NCBI RefSeq assembly: GCF_050624435.1
Contig: NC_134538.1
Coordinates: 117,574,437-117,638,436 of the forward strand
Reading direction: 5' to 3'
DNA: 64,000 bases
Origin: Tenrec ecaudatus
Taxonomy: Eukaryota > Chordata > Mammalia > Afrosoricida > Tenrecidae
Shown here piece after piece: positions 10,405 through 22,859 of this stretch (positions are counted from its first letter, which is position 1; each line of letters begins with the position of its first letter). Below the pieces are notes generated by a model that was given only the letters and a program-made list of their open reading frames with translations, was not told the DNA's origin and ran no database searches. Made by a program: the position numbers and the translations under genes.

Positions 10405-11945
10405 TGACTTTACCTTGCATCAAAGTAAAGGTCTGATGTAGTCAGTCTTAGAAGGTGCTAGTTCTTTTATAGCAACAAAGAAGAGTGCTAAAAACTCAAC
10501 TCCATATTTTCAAGAAAAATATGATTAATCTATTCCAATACTATTACAACTATGTCACCCTCCTATTTTATATTAAATTATAATAAGAAAGAACATTTCA
10601 TATGCAAAATGACAGAGAATACTTACTTGGAAACAAATGTTTCAAAATCCTTTTTTGCAAAGGGCTTTTCATGAAAACTTGGATGCGTTTTCCTTAAATC
10701 TCATTATATTATTTCATAACTAGGTGTGGTTCAGAGACATAATTTCTTCTGTTGCCAACTTGTTTATTTTTTAAAAGAGTCCCGAGTGAATCATTGTCCT
10801 CGGTATGAGAGAAATGCCATATGGTTGTCGTGTATGCTGTCATTCTTTCTTTTAGTCAAGTATAGGGATGCTGACAAAACGTAATTTGGAATAGAAAACA
10901 AACAAAAACGTACTTTATTAAATAGAGTGTTCATGACATATAGCAGAATGATTAGGATCAACATTATGTGAAATAACTTTTAAGATACAGCTTCCATGAT
11001 GATTTGCTAATGATCTTTAACACAAATGTATGATCTCCCAGGGACTTAACTTTTTTTTTTGGGGGGGGGAACTTAACTTTTTATCATTTTAATTTCAAAC
11101 AATGTTTAAGCAAAATAATGTGAAATGCTTAAAATATTCAATGTTTAATGCATTGATTCCATTTGGAACTGGCTGCTAGTAACATCAATCAATGCATCTT
11201 TGTTCCATACCTGACTTTCAGGTATTTTTGTTGTTGTATTGATAAAACCTAAATCTCTATAGACAAGGCCGTTCTACTCTGTCCTTTAGAAGGTGCACAG
11301 ACCCTTTTGTACCGTACCACAATGACCCAAGTTGGGCACCCTACTAAGCAAATTGGACTTTACTTTAAAGTCGCATGTAGCAAATCTTAAGAACTGAAAT
11401 ACTTCCTTGAACTGAAAGCTGAAACTCCCTAGTGAGAGAAGCAGGTGACTGTGGTGCCAAGGTTAGGGAATTGGCAGTCCTTGGACTTGGGTTTGGTTCA
11501 GTATGATTGCCTTGAGGGTATCCAATGAATGGCAATCCAGATCTGATTACATGCTCAATCTGCTTTTGGGAGGGTATGTGTTAGTCTACCAAGCATAGTT
11601 CTGCCTTTGTAAATACGTGTTACTGAAAGTATTGCAATGGCTCCAACCCCCATCGATTGTGCAACTAGTGTTCAGTCGCTCACGTTTTGAAGGGTGATAA
11701 TTCTCTACAAAGCTGTACAATCCTGTGCAAAACACTGCAATTCGTGCATTGTAATCTAAAAAGTTTTCTCATATAGTTATAAATTCCTTTACTCAACAGT
11801 GTTTGAAATTCTATAGTATTAACTAAAAGAATGATACTATCAACACAATTACCTTATGCTCCATGGGTATGATTTATTATGTATTCCAATAAAATGATAT
11901 TGATTTCTCTAATGTGAATCAGGAGTATTTATAAACCGGAGATAT
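10405..11945. other. Unassigned sequence
   Basis: AT-rich, with a T/G homopolymer run near 11050-11068. The stretch at 11300-11760 is less AT-rich than its surroundings but has no open frame of note. Confidence 0.35.
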
Positions 11946-11949
11946 AAGA

Positions 11950-12114
11950 ATGGGTTCTGAGCTCCCGCTTGACCATAGCACACGTTCAAATACAATTAAT
12001 TCTAGGGACATGACCCTTCAAGGGACTCACTCTCCTGAAGTGATCACTGAAAATACGGGTACTACAGCAAAGTATTGTGAAGAAGATAGATGGTGTCTAA
12101 CTACCCAAAAAAAA

Positions 12115-12155
<41 letters not shown>

Positions 12156-12470
12156 TGGAATGTTAAAGGTTTGTCTCAAAATAAACAGCCATCTATGTGA
12201 AGAACAGGCTAAGTCCATGGAAGAAGCATATCAGCCTGTGTGATCCAAGCATGGTAAATAATCAAATACGAATGAGAAGAAGGGAATGGTGCCGGGGCCT
12301 AAATTACAACACCAGGTTTGTGTCACAGTCTGGGTGAGAGTGGAAGCCCAAAATCCATTTGGAGGCTTCCTGTGTGGGAATGACCTTAGTGTTGGACAAA
12401 GAGCTCTGCAGCGTAGATTTTAGTAGGTGCAGACAGGCTGCAATGTAGCACCTTGTCATTCAATAGTCAG
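11950..12470 (+). repeat. L1-type LINE 3' UTR fragment, diverged
   Basis: GAAGTGATCACTGAAAATAC, CAGCCATCTATGTGAAGAAC and ATGGAAGAAGCATATCAGCC match in order the 3' UTR of the young L1s at 43 and 61 kb. The 97-codon plus frame across it is not a gene. An (AC)n run lies inside. Confidence 0.6.
12116..12151. repeat. (AC)n microsatellite
   Basis: AC dinucleotide run inside the L1 fragment. Confidence 0.95.
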
Positions 12471-12589
12471 TCCCTTTGACCCATTTTGAATTTATTTATG
12501 TTTTGAAAATGGTTTCTTATTTTTTAATGAGGTTTTTCTGTTTTGTTTGGTCATTGTTTTGTGGTCCTTTTATATTTTTGTCTTTTTCT

Positions 12590-12812
12590 CTGCATAGGGA
12601 AGTCAGGATGGGTGGATCTATGAACACAGCAACTGGATTAATAGTTACCTGGGCACACAGAAGGGAAAGTTGAGGGAAACGAGGAACCAAAAACAATGAG
12701 TAAAAGGAAATGTTCCAAAATTGATTGTGGTAATATTTGAACAACCCCCTGGAATATGAATGAACATTTAATTTTATATGTTAATAATTCCTCAATAAAA
12801 CTATTAAGATTT
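12590..12812 (+). repeat. Ancient L1M 3' end
   Basis: AATGTTCCAAAATTGATTGTGG, then a TTTATATGTTAATAATTCC stretch and CTCAATAAAACTATT, follow the 3' terminal sequence of old eutherian L1M elements. Confidence 0.6.
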
Positions 12813-12837
12813 TAATTGTCATTGTCTGTCAATCTTC

Positions 12838-12945
12838 TCTAGTAGATTGCACACTTGTAGAATGTCGATGTGTATTTTATTTATATCTAGCATTGTACTT
12901 AATGTATGGAATACATTAAAGAATGTTATTTGAGCTGATCTAAAT
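12838..12945 (+). repeat. L2/MIR-type 3' tail
   Basis: TAGATTGCACACTTGTAGAA followed by TATCTAGCATTGTACTTAA and a TTATTTGAGCTGA end matches the shared L2/MIR tail order. Divergence is high. Confidence 0.45.
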
Positions 12946-13289
12946 TTAAATATTTGTTTACTTGGGGAAAATTAGTTGCGCTCACAGCAAACTATAATTT
13001 TCTCTTTATAGATTGCTGTTGTGTTTTTTTTTCAGCCTCAACTTCACATCAGTATTCTATAATGAGTGTCTATAACTGGGGATAGTTATTGAGATCTTAA
13101 TTCAACAAGAAATGTAGAATAGATCAAGTCAGTGACACAGACTGAAGTGAGTTGTATAATTGCGATATGACACATATCAGCAGTCCTGAAGCCTTGGAGA
13201 TGGATTAAGTCACCTGAGTGTGACACCAAATTGGTGATAAGATGAATAAAAATGAAGTTCTAGAAAATCACAAAAGCAACCAAGCCACT

Positions 13290-13395
13290 CTGAGGCACTG
13301 GTGGACTCGCAGCAAATGTGTATAGTGTTTCCAAGGCTGTAAATCTTCCCAGGAGCAGGTAGCCTCGGCATTCTCCCACAAAGCAACAAAAGAAG
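13290..13395 (-). repeat. AfroSINE body fragment
   Basis: TTTCCAAGGCTGTAAATCTT, GGAGCAGGTAGCCTCGGCAT and CTCCCACAAAGC are the reversed AfroSINE middle. Confidence 0.7.
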
Positions 13396-13632
13396 GATTG
13401 AAAAAGTGCTACTTGAAAAAGAAAAATCAGAGCGAAATATGACTCCGGCTAATGGAAAATTCTGGAAAGAGTAAAAATCAAAAGACCAAACATAGGTTTT
13501 GTTACTGAATCACGATTTTTTACCCAAGTTTTGTGCCTTTAAGTTCCTAGTGAAATGATCACTCTGATGTTTCATAGGGTCTTGAGTATCAGCTTCAGTA
13601 TTAAAAAATGTTCCACACTACCTGACTTCAAT

Positions 13633-13735
13633 TGGGAACGCTGGTAGGGCAGAGGTTATGAATGCGACCCTGTCCTATTCAGTCACTATGAGTCAGAGTC
13701 ACCTCTGCAGTGAATTTGGGGTGTGCGGGCTATAT
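13633..13735 (+). repeat. AfroSINE, internally deleted
   Basis: GGGAACGCTGGTAGGGCAGAGG head is followed almost at once by CCTGTCCTATTCAGTCACTATG tail, so the centre is missing. Confidence 0.7.
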
Positions 13736-14511
13736 TGTTAGTGTTGTAAATGCTGCCACGGTCTTGGGCTCTCCATTCTCTCATTAGAACTCTGGGGTCC
13801 GTAAAGCCCCTTTTGTTCTTTCTTCCACTTCACTAGCCCTGGAACCTTTCCTCCTCGGTCTTTCTTAAGTTTGACTGACTTCAGGTTCTCATCGTGTTGT
13901 CATTAGTTTAGGACAGAATTTTTCTAAACAGCCTTCCTGCCTCAAACCTGATGATACATTAGTACAATCTCAGGACCATAGTAAAGGTAATCTTTTTAAG
14001 GTTCAAGTGCAGCTTTCTGTGTGAAACCTCCCACCACATTAAGTAAAATACAAAATCCTATAGATTGGCAGGCATGATCTCTCTTTATATGCTCTTTAAC
14101 TTAATGCCTGGTCTTAGGCTCTTTTCAAACATATCTTTATGAACCAGTAACAATTTTGTATAGTTTTGCTTTGGGACACCCCCCCCCATCTTCATCTAGA
14201 TTTAGTACAAATTATCTCTGAAACATCATCCCCAAATATACATTTTTCTCCTCACTTAGCATTAGAGTCATGAAAGAACAATGAATGACAGGTTCCCTTT
14301 CTGTTCCCACTACATTTTCACCATTTCCAGCAATTTATTATAATCTCTAATAACCAAAATATTTAATATTTTAATATGTGGCATTGCCAAACTGAAATCA
14401 CATTGGCTTACATGAAGGAACGGTGAGGACATAGATGGAAGAATACAGCTTTGTTCAGCTCTCAGCCAAACACATTGACTTAAATGTTTGTTGTTTTTTC
14501 ACCACTGGATT
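13736..14511. other. Region downstream of the minus-strand exon
   Basis: For the minus-strand gene this would be 3' untranslated and flanking sequence. A minus-strand AATAAA overlaps the stop at about 14511-14516 and another lies near 14335. I see no other gene. Confidence 0.35.
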
Positions 14512-14860
14512 TTATTTTTCAAGTAGTTCTGTAGTTGTATAAGTTTTACCTTCTTTGGATCCCACATAAATAATGTAACCATGCAAGGCAGTTTGCTTGG
14601 AAAAATGATCCCAGCTTGCCTGTAATATCCCGAAGTATTCATTAGTATTTCCTGCTTTTTCTCTCAGAAAATGATTATATTTGGAAATGATTAATTCAGA
14701 AGCATAAAAGTTGATGCCCATTTCACTGGCACATGGGAGAAAGTCAGAGCTTTCTCCTCCCAGACACAGGAAATCCACAGAGGGGTCCTCCCTGTTCCAT
14801 GGGTCACTGTGAGTCACATGCACACCATGGCAGGGAGTGATATGTTCATAAACGACATAG
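14512..14860 (-). CDS. Probable terminal coding exon of an unidentified gene
   Basis: On the minus strand, a strong acceptor (GTTTTTTATTTTACAG, ending at 14861) precedes 115 open codons after one base that completes a split codon. The intron therefore falls after codon position 2. The protein starts YVVYEHITPCHG, includes a cysteine-containing FLCLGGESSDFLPCASEMG run and ends GKTYTTTELLEK, then TAA. The stop codon overlaps an AATAAA. There is no frameshift or in-frame stop, and composition is protein-like, with no signal peptide or membrane segment. None of the retroelement proteins seen elsewhere in this window resembles it. I do not recognise the family and assign no function. Upstream exons should lie on the minus strand above 14900, but I could not find one. 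It could also be the last exon of a decayed gene. Confidence 0.55.
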
Positions 14861-15842
14861 CTGTAAAATAAAAAACAATTTAACCAATCATGCCAGGTTA
14901 CCACAACCAATCAATTATTTTGGGGGAGGGGGAGGTTCAGAGAAAAATAGTACGAGGAAGACTAAAGTGGAATGGTGAGCTATGAATAAGCTGTCACTTT
15001 TTGGGTGGGAATAACTTCCAATGCATAGACATTATGAGGAATCTCTAGATTGCCAAAGCATCTTTTAAATTTTCTGATTTCGAGTAGTTGAATATGTAAT
15101 AATGTGATGAAAGATATTGTTAACTCTATTGCAATCACCTGGTTTTAAAGGAGAGGTCATAATACACTAACCGTATAGAAAAATGATCATGCATTAAAAA
15201 TACAGCTTTGGAATAATATTTTTATACTGCAACTGTGTTGGATGGAAATCCACTTACTACTCTGGGTCTTACATTCTTTCCAGCCTGTTTTGGTTTTGAC
15301 ATAAAAATTGGTGAATAAAGAATGTAAGTTGAGCAAAAGCTAATTATCAAAATTATGTAATGACATTTTCTTAATTATGAAGTATATATTTTTATGAAAG
15401 GTGTAAAGGATATAGTATATAATTGTTGCCTTCACTCTTGATTTTCTTATTGCTAAAATATTTTTAGATTTTGATCAAAGAAATTCTATAGGTCAGAGCT
15501 TTTTACAAAGCCAAAACCAACTGATTGAACAGAAAAATCTGCTAACCACAAGATGGATATTTATCTTTGAAGAAACTATTTTCTATGGATTTAAGCCATA
15601 AAGTGATGCTGAGTTGTGGCTCAGAAAGTAATTTCCTTTACTACAGTCTGGTGTCCTGCATTCAGAAGAAAGATTTCCCTGCTTATTGATTTTCTGAATA
15701 TTTTCCATTAAAGTGCTATTCTAACTTGAATAATTAGAAAACATAGGATAAGTTTACAATAATGGTGACCTTTTTTTTATATAAGCTGCTTATTTTATAA
15801 GAAAAATGTCTACAGTTTCCACTCCCCAGCCCCACCCTCCAT

Positions 15843-15843
<1 letters not shown>
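14861..15843. other. Presumed intron of the minus-strand gene
   Basis: AT-rich, with no further open frame bounded by splice signals. Intron status is inferred only from the acceptor at 14861. Confidence 0.35.

Positions 15844-15882
<39 letters not shown>
15844..15882. repeat. (AC)n microsatellite
   Basis: About 19 AC units, uninterrupted. Confidence 0.95.
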
Positions 15883-15883
<1 letters not shown>

Positions 15884-17089
15884 AGATTCTGAAATGCATA
15901 CTTGACAAGAACCCCCCATGACCCGCCCTACCTCCTGTTCCCCACAAAATCAACATTTGTTCCGGGTAACTTTTCTCTTAAAGGCACAGGACCTATGCAG
16001 TTCGTCTTGTGCTCAAATCCAGGTAAGAAAAGTGGTTTGCATTTTTCTACAGAGCAGTTTTAATTTTGCTTTCTGCTTCCTATAGCCTTTCAGTAGCTAG
16101 GATAAGTCATTACTTAGGATGGAATATATTCTTAACAACTAGACCAATTTTGATGGTTAGAACTATACTTTCCTTGCATTATAAAGTTATTTGTCAAACT
16201 GTGTTCCATCTACACAGTGTCTACGCACCTTTCAACATCAACCACAAACCCTCATTCCTCGAATATGAAGTAAAGATGCATTTCGTGTCCATGGCCCCAG
16301 CAAATCTCCAAGAGTGAAGAAAGAGACAAAGGCGGAGGGAGACCACAGGCTCTTCTGCAGAACCTTATGGGGCAGTACTCCACTGCACCCTCTAACAACA
16401 CATTGCTCTCTGAGATGGTAAGAGGGGTCGACGCACTGGCGTTCTAATATTTTTTTTACACCTTGTAATCACCTGTACAATCTAGCCTTTGGGGCAGGAA
16501 ATGTTTGGATTTAAGTTTTTAAAAATTCACTATGGAAGGCTCACTCTCAGATTTATTCTTTAATATTTAACATGTGTTTCTGAGGTTCCTGTTCTGCATG
16601 AATATAAAGCCCCCCTTTAAAATAAAATAGGTTTCTTTTCGGATTTTATAAACATATAACTAAATTAATCACAAGCATAATTTAATCTGCACCAGTTCCA
16701 TATAATATGTTTACTATGGGTCAATTATTAAATTGGCGCCATATATACAAAACTAAAAATTTTGGCACTGAATGGCCATTAGAGTAAATCAAGCATTTCT
16801 TTATATTATTTTATAATGTTCTAGTGTTGATCGTAAGATCAAGTGTTCTGAGTCGAGTCAATCTGAAGAAGACACAAATATGGAGACATTACTTCAATTT
16901 GAATTTCAGAGGATATAACCATTATGTCTAGAAACTCAATGAACCATCTATGGAATTAATTAGGAGTCTTTAGAATCTATTGTTTCAGGAAGAATTCTAT
17001 GCTATCACATTCTTATCACTGATTCTCCTTTACTTAATAGCATTTTCGCAATGTGGAATTTCATTCACAAATCTGTTTTTTACTTATTT
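15883..17089. other. Unassigned; weak AfroSINE trace at 16340-16400
   Basis: GCAGAACCTTATGGGGCAGT near 16359 resembles the AfroSINE body. A 60-bp segment at about 16637-16700 recurs at 17569-17632 (see findings). No gene seen. Confidence 0.35.
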
Positions 17090-17970
17090 TTAAAATTATT
17101 TAGTTTTTCTTTTCTTTATAAATTTGTATAAGTACATGTATAAAACCATTCCATATTTCAACCACATGCAGCAGAATTGCACATTTGCTAATAGTTTCTT
17201 AACATTCTTTTTCTATATGGGCTCCTTGATGTAATCACCCCATTCACCCTACCCACCCCTCTGAGTCCCCTGCCCCCCAAAATCCTTATTCCATTTGCTG
17301 ACGCTATAGGTTCATCAGTCCTGGTTTTCATACCCCAAAATGAAAAAATATATACTGCGACTTCAAGAGGGTGACCCCAATGACACATACACTCCTGAGG
17401 TTCCCCCTAATATGTACAGTCAAAAACAAAACAAAGCAATGTAACCCCGAAACACATTAAGATGTTGGAAACCAGATCAGGTTCAACAGGGAATCTTTTG
17501 AAAAGTTGAAACTTTGATCTTCTGTATGCCACTCACCAATTGGCTTCATCTTTCCACATTTTATCAATCTGTAACTAAATTAATCTCAAGCATAATTTAA
17601 TCTGCATCAGTTCTATAGAATATATTTACTCTGGCTCTGTCTAGCACTCCGTTTAGTGACCACGTTCCTCGTCTCCCTCAGTTGTGGATGGAGGGAGCTC
17701 CCCGGAGGTTTACTTCCTGTATTGTTCCACCAATGAATTTTGGGCTCCCACTCTCACCCAATAACCTTCTGCCAACCAGATTCTCAGGCGTTAGGCTCTG
17801 AAACGAATCCCTCCCTCCCGTCTTGGATGGTATGCTTTACATGGCTTCCGTGACTGATGAAGGGTGCTTCTTTCATGTGGACTTAATTGACATCTCACTT
17901 AGATGGCTGCCTCTTTGGCGACAAGCCTTTCAGAGCCAAGACGTCATTTTATCACTTCTTGACCACATGC
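17090..17970 (-). repeat. Older L1-type LINE 3' UTR
   Basis: Reversed, the order matches the tail of the young L1s in this window. The 3' end near 17095 shows AAAACCATTCCATATTTCAAC-like sequence, then the CT-rich stretch at 17230-17290, the TTTGGGCTCCCACTCTCACC block and the ATGTGGACTTAATTGACATC block. Divergence is much higher than in the copies at 25, 43 or 61 kb. Confidence 0.6.
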
Positions 17971-18719
17971 AAATCTAGTTTTAGTATTAAACGTAATTAA
18001 TAGTTAATTATGCCAAACATCAAGTTCACCTACCCTCAAAATGAAAAAGAAAAGTCAGAGTTCTTCAAAATAAAGGAATTCACAGAAATCAGCCAACTTA
18101 TTTCAATGTAAATTAGAATTAATTCAATTTTTCAAACTCTTCTTGAGTGCCTCTTCTGTCCTGGTCCTAGTCACTGTGGAAGACACAAAGATACATAGAA
18201 ATGCCTTTAGGCCACACATTGCGTAGTCTATAGATGCCTTTCTACTTCCATCTTTAATAACTAATAGTCGAAAAGATTGACATTATGACAACAAAATTAT
18301 TTCTCAAAAGTATAACCTCCCTTTACTCATTGACATTTTATTATATGCCAGTCACTACACTACATCTCCATGTGCTTCATAGTATAAAACAATCTTAGCA
18401 ACCATGTCTCTTATCTCAGGAAAGAATATGAGTATTCAAGAAGTTAAAAATCGAGTCTCAGTAAGTCATACAACTATTTTATGGCCAAATCAATATTTGG
18501 ACTTGGCCTTTCTAGCTTGAAGTAGTAAGACTTTTTCATATTGTTATACTTAATCTACTCTGTGACTAAATTTGAAGATTAGTTATTTTATAAAGACATT
18601 CATATCTATTTAATAAAAATAGATTAGACCCTATATCAAACATTGTTCACTCTAATTAATTGATTGTCTAATGTAATTTGTTTCTACAGGATTAAAAAAT
18701 CATAATCCACTTAAAATCT

Positions 18720-18758
<39 letters not shown>

Positions 18759-20749
18759 CTCAATGCATCCTTTTCTTCTACGGATTTCTGAATCACTCAG
18801 TATTCTAAAAACATAGCCATGTCCTTTTGTCTTCTTATACTATAAGAATAGTTATGAAACAATAGTAAAAATAGAGATTTACATTTCTACTGATTTTGAA
18901 CTATCTTCAGAATCCTCAGGGGCATGACATTTAATTGTAAGATATGAGGGTGGAGAAAACACAACTAATAAAAAGCAGAAATGTTATGCACCAGTAATAC
19001 ATTTCACCACACTTCTGCTGAAAACAGCTGAGTCACAGAGACATGCATGCACTTCGGGGGATTTTGATCCCTAAGGTATGAATCCACAGAAGGTGACGCC
19101 AGAACTCGCTTCACTTAATTATCTCACTCTTTATGGTTGCAATTTGTTATCATAAAATATTCTTCTAAAGAAAGTGAGACATAAGTTTGCTGTGCTAGGG
19201 TATGACTGAGATCAACTAAGAATGCATGAGTCAGCCTGTATATCTGAACAAGATTAATTTTTGCCCTGACTCTCCAAAGCCAAATGGAATCCTCCCTCCA
19301 CGCGAGCTTTTGGCTGATCTCCACAAACTGTAATTCTAAGTATTAAGGGAAAAAATCAGAGCTCTATGCTCGATTTATCAACATTTTACAAATTTGCTAT
19401 CATGTTGACAAATGCATTTTCTTTCATTTTTTATTGTTATCATACATACATATACTTACGTAAATATAAACAAAATATAGCAAATAGTTTACTAAAGATA
19501 TCTTTTTAGTCCTCTTTTATCTTTCCTAACAAAGTGGGATATTAGTTAAGTTTGAAGCTTATTTTCACAGACGTGTAAGTTTTTAAATAAACACAATAGC
19601 TAAACAATAAATACACAGAAATGTACAAACTCTACAGAACTCTGAATTAACTCATTTTTAATCATTAACATCCATTTTTGATAGTAAATATCAACGAGAA
19701 GTTAGCAGTGGGATCTTATATTTTATAAGTGAAGTCTGTCCCTTATGGATGTTTTGAATAATGTAAGAGTAACATATTCCAAGTTTCACACATGAAGACC
19801 ACATAGACAGCTTTGGCAGTAATCTAAAAAATGCATTTTTCTTCTAGGGACTAAAATGCATGTCTACATGTATGAAAACTAGCTATGTTAATTTTTAACA
19901 TGCTATGTTAATTTTAAACAGCAATCTGGAAGAAAATATCACAGCTGCTTCTGTGTTTGTGTGTATGTCAAGATAGAGTGGAAAAGAGAAAGCGGCTTTT
20001 TAAAAATTCTCCATAGATTACCAGGAAATAGTCCAAATGCTCAGAATGAGTATTCAACCAAGAGTTAAAGCTGGGCTCTAGGTTGCCACCTTGAAGTTTC
20101 ATGCATTTAGATTTGTTACTTAAGATCGCAGAGGCTCATTTCTTTCATTTGTTCAATATAGGAAATGAATTAATTTGTGTGAAATTCTTGCCTTTACTAA
20201 ATCCCAAGTGTGTAAATGTTATTTTCTTTGATTTTTTTTCTCATCCTACTTGCTTTTGAATGCACAATTCCATAGGGGGAAAGACACATCAAATAAAATT
20301 ATCCACAAATTAATACAAGATGATTCTCAAATAATCACAAAAGCATATTAAAATAAGGCTAGTCTATCACTTATAAGCATGACACAATTTTTTCTTTTTA
20401 AAAATTGTCTCTAACTATCCCTTAGTACTCTACTTAAGAGCTCTTTTTATTGAATGAAAATCAGGAAAGAGAAAGTTCTGATCATTATATAATAATCAAG
20501 GTATTATAATATCTTTAGACATTTATCATTCACATCTATTTTATTATATAGAGTGATGAATGAATTCAGATCAGTTTACTTGTCATAAAAAGGTGTATGC
20601 TTTTCGCTCCGCTAGTGTAATATTTTTCCATTTAATGCTGTCAACACAGATGTCTCTACTAGGTTGTTTCTACTGACACTGTGCTGAGCATTGAGCTGGG
20701 GTTCCAGCTCAGTTTTCCTAAATACAGTTACCCCTTCCAATCTCCCATT
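17971..20749. other. AT-rich sequence with MIR traces and a (GT)n run
   Basis: MIR-like blocks occur near 18130-18200 (TTGAGTGCCTCTTCTGTCC) and 18335-18450 (TTATTATATGCCAGTCACTAC). The minus-strand open frame at 19124-19324 has no domain I know and lacks convincing splice signals. No gene is called. Confidence 0.4.
18720..18758. repeat. (GT)n microsatellite
   Basis: About 19 GT units, uninterrupted. Confidence 0.95.
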
Positions 20750-20754
20750 CGCTC

Positions 20755-21003
20755 ATCTGATGTAAGACTTTAATCTCTATGATGCGAGGCAGCCCCTGGA
20801 GAAGGACCACATGCTTGGTAAGGCACAGAGGCTGCACAAAGGAGGAAGGCCCTCGAGGTGACAGATGCACATGGTGGCTGCGACAACAGGCAAGGGCTTG
20901 AGACTGCTTGGTAGCTGGCACAGGACGGCTCAGTGTTTCCTTCTGGGTGCATACAGTTGCTGTGGGTGGGAACTGACTGGATGGTACCCGACAACAACAA
21001 TGG
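20755..21003 (+). repeat. BovB/RTE LINE, 3' end
   Basis: GGAGAAGGACCACATGCTTG, GGAGGAAGGCCCTCGAGGTG and the tail GGAACTGACTGGATGGTACC then GACAACAACAATGG match the other RTE ends. The copy is 5'-truncated. Confidence 0.8.
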
Positions 21004-21099
21004 ATACCATCATACCTATTAGAATGATTGAATTATTTGCTCAGTGGGCTTTCACAATGAATATGATATTTAGATATGTAAACATGTGACACACATATA

Positions 21100-21302
21100 A
21101 ACTCAAACTTATTGCCATCAAGTTGATACTACTTACGGGGACCCTGTAGGACAGGGTAGAAATGCTCCTGTGGGTTTCTGAAACTGTAACTCTTTATATG
21201 AGTCGAAAGCCTCATCTGTCTCCTATGAAGCACTTGCTGGTTTCAAACTGCTGACCTTGAGGTTTGCAGCCCAATGCGTAACACTACACCACCAGACTTC
21301 CT
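21100..21302 (-). repeat. AfroSINE
   Basis: The plus strand reads tail to head: ATTGCCATCAAGTTGATACT, GGACCCTGTAGGACAGGGTA, TTTCAAACTGCTGACCTTGA and ACACTACACCACCAGACTTC. Confidence 0.92.
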
Positions 21303-22517
21303 TATGATACAAGTATGTTCACCCATACAAGTTGCTAAGCAGGTTTCTTACAAATTATAAGCTTTTTGTACATTCAAATATATTCAAACTATAATATTTT
21401 GAACGACTCAACAATAAGAAACAAAATACCCTTGTACATGGTCATCTGTTGTCAAATGTTCTACAAAATAAAAATTTAACTTTATATTCTTTATTTAAAA
21501 AAATTACATTCATACTCTTTTAAACAGTTTTATTCCATATCATTTATGTATCATACAAGTTAAGAGTTTCTTCACCACATTTTTCTATAGCACTCATATC
21601 TTCAACAATCTCTTCAGGAGGGCAAGTATCAATCAGGTCCAGTTCATAGAATGGATATCTATGATTTATATATGTATCTGTTTCTTCTTAGAAACAATCA
21701 TTGTCATTTTATGTTAAAGAATATTATTAATCATCTTCCTGAAGCATAAGACCATGTTAATTATAGTCAATGGTGTAGAATTAAAACATTGTTGTTATAA
21801 ATATTATTATATTATATAATCTGGCTACAAATAGGAGTTGGTGATAAGACAAAACTTTCAACGACACCCATTCACAATGGCAGAAACACGTCTACTGGAT
21901 CAGCACGTGCCATAGTAAAACAGGAAGGCATTAAAGTAGTAAGTACATGGTAATTCTAGGCTTCCACTCATCGGGCATTCTCAAAGGAAGAGATCAGAAC
22001 CAAAGTCCTAGAACCCCGTGTTCTAAATCCTTGGGATAGCAGTCATCTGCTTCTTCTCACACTACAAAGATTTAGCCTTACGTCCAAGAGTTTGTGAGAA
22101 AGCCCTGTTCACTTAGTGCGGGTTTAATCATATTATAACCAAGATTCCCATTGTATTTGGATTATTGTGAAAAAATCAAAGAAGTGATGAAATATTGCAT
22201 ATCTCTTCAGTGTTGCAAAATAAAATCACTTAATATATAGTCCAATTATAAAATTTGATTCACAAATACACAAATATAGGACAGAAAGCCCTGGTGTTTT
22301 TATAAGCCAAAAAAATAAGCCAATAAACTATTCAAATATTTTGAAAGTCTCTAGAGATGATTTTAAGAATTCTTAAAATTATCAACATTATGTGTACAGC
22401 TTTTAAAAATTTAAAATGCATTATGAAAATATTTCAATACATATGTATCATTTACCCTGTAGTATTATTTTATTTTATAATACTTTCATTGTTAGTAGCT
22501 GACATTCAGTAAATTTC
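21303..22517. other. AT-rich sequence, nothing named
   Basis: A TTTTAAACAGTTTTATTCCA block near 21520 hints at an ancient L1 tail, but it is too short to call. Confidence 0.4.
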
Positions 22518-22678
22518 AACTCAGGGTGAACCCATGTGATTGAGTAGCACTGCACCACAGGGCTTTCTAGAATGCGAGCTCAGGTCTTTTTCCCATGAGA
22601 GCTTCTGGATGTGTTTGGACCTGTCAACCTTGTGGTTAACAGCCCCCTACTTAAATGTATGCCACTAAGACTTCTTCA
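22518..22678 (-). repeat. AfroSINE, diverged
   Basis: Tail-to-head order is kept with CAACCTTGTGGTTAACAGCC near the reversed head. The tail half is eroded. Confidence 0.75.
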
Positions 22679-22859
22679 GATAGCTTCAGATTTTCAAAAT
22701 TATTGGAAAGATTAAATGGAGAATTTCCAAGTACTACACACCAAAGCACCTAATATTAATAGCTGACAATATTATAGTATATTTGTCATAATTAATGAAC
22801 CATGATGAGTTAATGATTATTAACTAAATTCATGCTTCAAACATCCATTTTTTCCCTAT

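Noticed and set aside
19124-19324. 66-codon minus frame as a possible upstream exon of the 14.5-kb gene
   Set aside because: No convincing acceptor/donor pair with matching phase was found.
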